Source: Branchiostoma floridae
Taxonomy: Eukaryota > Chordata > Leptocardii > Amphioxiformes > Branchiostomatidae
Direction: 5' to 3'
NCBI RefSeq assembly: GCF_000003815.2
Contig: NC_049996.1
Span: forward strand, 13,615,297-13,675,296
DNA: 60,000 bases
Below, piece after piece: positions 57,300 to 60,000 of the stretch. The first letter of the stretch is position 1. Every line of letters starts with the position of its first letter. The translations under genes were made by a program, and so were the position numbers. A model generated the notes under the pieces. That model saw nothing but the letters and a program-made list of their open reading frames with translations. It was not told the origin of the DNA and made no database searches.

Positions 57300-58465
57300 T
57301 TTATAGGCCAAGGGTTATCACATTGTTTTTATATTAGTAGTCTTCTTTAATATCTCTTATTACTGGACCCGTCTAAAGTATTATTTCAAGTGTAGTACTA
57401 ATATTGTATGTATAAAAACTGCTGCCAACAGGTGTTTCCACTTAAGACTGCAGAAATGTTTAACAAATCTTAAAGTCATCTACTGTAAACTTTCCTCACA
57501 AAAACTTCAGAGGCTGGGGACTGTTTTGGCTGCGCGTACTTCAAAGTGTCCCAGCGGCTCAAAAATTTGTTTGATGTTTTACGTAAGTTCTGTGTTATCA
57601 GTACTGTCTATTCAGATATTCGACGGTCTTAAAGTGGTCGTAGTTTGGAATTAAGGTTGTTTGTAGCGTCTTATTTTCTTGGCGACGTTCATTCTTAAGT
57701 CTTAAGAGATTATATTCAGACGTGATCTCAATTGGATAATAATAAGAATTTAACGTAATTACAGACATAAAGACTGAGACAAATAGTCAAATTCCTCTGG
57801 GATTTGGTGGAAAGGCCGAATGGGGCAAGGTCGTTGTCTTCTGTACAGTGTTTAATTGGACATGCTATGTCATTCTGTATAGGAAAGAGGAAAGAGATTA
57901 AACTAAGAGAAAGTAGTCTAATTTTGAGATTTATTCTTATAATTTGGAAGGTTTTAGTTTTAGGAATCCTTCTTCAGTCAACACACGTTAAGCCTGATTC
58001 ATAGAAAACATGGGATTCAACGTTACTGTTTATGAAATGTGCAAGAATGGCAAGAAAATTGAAGCTCATGTTACTTAATGCATCTCACGCCCATTCCTCG
58101 TTAAAGGGGCAAATTGCTGTCGCACATAAGCAGCGGGCCACAGTTTTCTTTAAAGACACAATGACTACGTATTTTGCCCTTTTCCGTTACAAGTACATGA
58201 TAGTAATATGCTAAGCAATGTTTTCCCACCATTGTTAGTTGCCTTTTGGTCGTCCCGGGTAAGGTTTTGCTTAGAAACACGCTAAAAACACGTGTCGGAA
58301 ATGCTATAAAGGTGAATATCGTGGCATTCTGATAATGAAAAGACGTTAGTTCTTTAAATTTTCAGTCATAATTTACATCAACCACTTAGGCCGGCTTGTC
58401 ACGTGTTGATGAACTTGTCCAGCAGACGACCTTTTTACGTCAGATGCCGTTTTGTTCTTGTCGCC
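57300..58465. other. Non-coding stretch, nothing recognised
   Basis: Only short frames without domains. Confidence 0.4.
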
Positions 58466-58473
58466 AACTTTTG

Positions 58474-58850
58474 TATAATTTACGTTACCGAACTTCTGTT
58501 GGGTGTAATTCGCTTACGAAAAGACATTTTCCGATAATGTTTTCACTGTTTTATCTGCTAAACAGTGGTGTTGCGTAATAAACAAATGACAGAACACATA
58601 AAACACGAATGTTGGAAACATGACTATAACCGCCAATCTCAGGCCGTTTGTCACTTTTTTGATATAATTTACGTTACCATAATAAGTCCCTTAGAATTAT
58701 AGAAAGATCATTACTTTTGTACTCATAGGAAAGAATGCTCCCAGATAAGTAATTGCCTGCAGAGTTAATCTTTCCAGAGCTGTTTGTTAAAATTTTATTT
58801 ATCATTAAAAGCATAAATATAATTTACGTTACCATATAATTTACGTTACC
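58474..58850 (+). repeat. Repeated motif TATAATTTACGTTACC, four copies
   Basis: Identical 16-mers at 58474, 58663, 58818 and 58835; the last two are a 17-bp head-to-tail pair. TAATTTACGTTACCA occurs again at 59974. All are on the plus strand. Confidence 0.9.
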
Positions 58851-59065
58851 ATTTTTTTTCTTCAACATGTCATCGGATGTTCAGCAAGAGCAAAGACGTA
58901 TTATCTGCTGTAATGTTACTGTAGGTGGGCTTGGCTTGCCATAGAGTCACAATGCAGTCTGTTTATATGTTCCTGTTTCAGTGAATTTTACGATGCTGGG
59001 ACTTTTCATTTCTCATAGGAATGTAGAAATACGAGGGGCGAGTAAGAACAGAAAGAAACAACACC

Positions 59066-59150
59066 CCGACTCCCGGTATTCGAACCCGCGCCGAACCCGG
59101 GCAGCCGGATCACAAATCGAACGTGCAAACCGTTCGGCCAAAAGGCTTAA
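59066..59150 (-). mobile_element. tRNA-like sequence (SINE head or tRNA pseudogene)
   Basis: On the minus strand TGGCCGAACGG (A box, 59131-59141) precedes GGTTCGAATACC (B box, 59075-59086) at tRNA-like spacing, with an anticodon-loop-like TTTGTGA between. The acceptor arms do not pair convincingly, so a functional tRNA is unlikely. Confidence 0.6.
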
Positions 59151-59161
59151 GGCTTATGAGC

Positions 59162-59213
59162 ATCGACACTGGTGCAGGTGTCGATGCAAATCGACACCGG
59201 TGCCGGTGTCGAT
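59162..59213. repeat. Two 24-bp palindromes, 28-bp step
   Basis: 59190-59213 is a perfect inverted repeat (half ATCGACACCGGT... with GGTGTCGAT). 59162-59185 is the same sequence with two changes that weaken the centre. They lie next to the tRNA-like sequence. Confidence 0.75.
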
Positions 59214-59214
59214 T

Positions 59215-60000
59215 CATTCTGACCAATCAGAGGAGCGAAACCCACCTGCCTGGCCTGGATCTTTGTGTTACGGCGTCATAACCAACGTGGAACGGGGCCT
59301 TCTGATTTGTCCGCGGCGCCTGGCTATATGATAATGTTGTTTATAGCCTTGCTCATCAACAAAAGCCTTGTTATACACATATTACACAGTTCTTTCTGCC
59401 GGTATTATTGAACCACACGATATAAGGTGTATGGATGGACATTTTGTTAGGTAGCACATTCATTCTGTATTGATGTGACATTGTGTTTGTTCCACGAACA
59501 AAGATTGTCCTGACATTAAGAAATGTTTTATAAGAAGTGCGATAACTGGTGTTTAGTTTGTTGTCTTTCCAATATCGAAAGCTTGTGCTAGAAAGGCCCA
59601 GTCCATCTGGTGCATGTTGCCATCGCATCATGTCCTGCTATTCCCAAAGACTTGATTAAAGGACGCGAGGACGAAGCGGTTCTGACCTAGAGCGTGTGAT
59701 TGCGTGAATCCTTTGTTACTTAGCATGTATTTAAATAGACCCCGCCAAGATAGAGACCTTGCATATCTTGGGTGTCTTTCCGCAGAGTCCGGGTGGGTAC
59801 AGGACGAACAAGATTATACGGGTATTCCGGATAACAAAGATACAGTTTTTTGCTACTCTGAGTTAGCAACATGAAGATAAGAGGTCCAGCATTATAGACG
59901 AACATGACCTGATCAGTTCAAATAGAGCCAGTATGTACACTATTCGGCTTTCCTCCAAATGTTAGAGATTCTGTAATTTACGTTACCACAGTTCATTGGC
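59215..60000. other. Non-coding stretch to window end
   Basis: No supported gene. One more copy of TAATTTACGTTACCA is at 59974-59988. Confidence 0.4.

Overview
The window is nuclear DNA of an animal. It has long non-coding stretches, GT-AG introns, tRNA-derived SINE-like sequence, non-LTR retrotransposon tails, many small terminal-inverted-repeat (TIR) elements and a very large satellite-bearing element. The repeat mix and the intron-containing stefin gene suggest an invertebrate deuterostome, most likely an amphioxus (Branchiostoma). That assignment is an inference from overall character, not a database match. Nothing looks bacterial, and no rRNA, CRISPR array or operon is present.

Layout. 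1-5.6 kb is gene-poor DNA with a 77-bp tandem duplication, an imperfect tandem array at 1.64-2.26 kb and a 93-bp exon-like island at 2256-2348. 5619-18275 is one 12.66-kb fold-back element: TIRs of at least 619 bp with no length difference, a perfect 8-bp target duplication, and about 40 satellite units of about 190 bp. The satellite runs in one orientation up to 7522 and in the opposite orientation after it. A head-to-tail pair of other elements (12377-15451) sits inside the array; the larger one carries five hairpins with covarying stems. 18.3-20 kb is AT-rich DNA with a near-perfect second copy of the exon-like island (19326-19418).

20-29.3 kb holds copies of one dispersed repeat family, a SINE-like element, and the only confidently identified gene: a three-exon stefin (type-1 cystatin, a cytosolic cysteine-protease inhibitor) at 25132-26817. 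Its introns contain two TIR elements, and its last codons and stop lie in what appears to be the end of a third. 29.4-32 kb is stacked mobile elements. 32.9-35.4 kb has a 32-bp minisatellite and a repeat whose units resemble 3' splice sites. 41.2-41.5 kb looks like the promoter and first exon of a secreted or membrane protein whose other exons I could not find. 45.3-46 kb is a second, unrelated tandem array carrying TGACGTCA palindromes. 47.4-48.2 kb is GA-rich simple repeat. 54.4-55.4 kb holds two oppositely oriented 3' ends of one non-LTR retrotransposon family, one keeping the last 70 or so codons of its reverse-transcriptase ORF. 58.4-60 kb contains a repeated 14-16-bp motif, a tRNA-like SINE head and a pair of 24-bp palindromes.

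Most long open frames here are repeat-derived or chance and were not annotated as genes. Several short exon candidates are listed at low confidence because they have good splice signals on both sides; transcript data would decide them.
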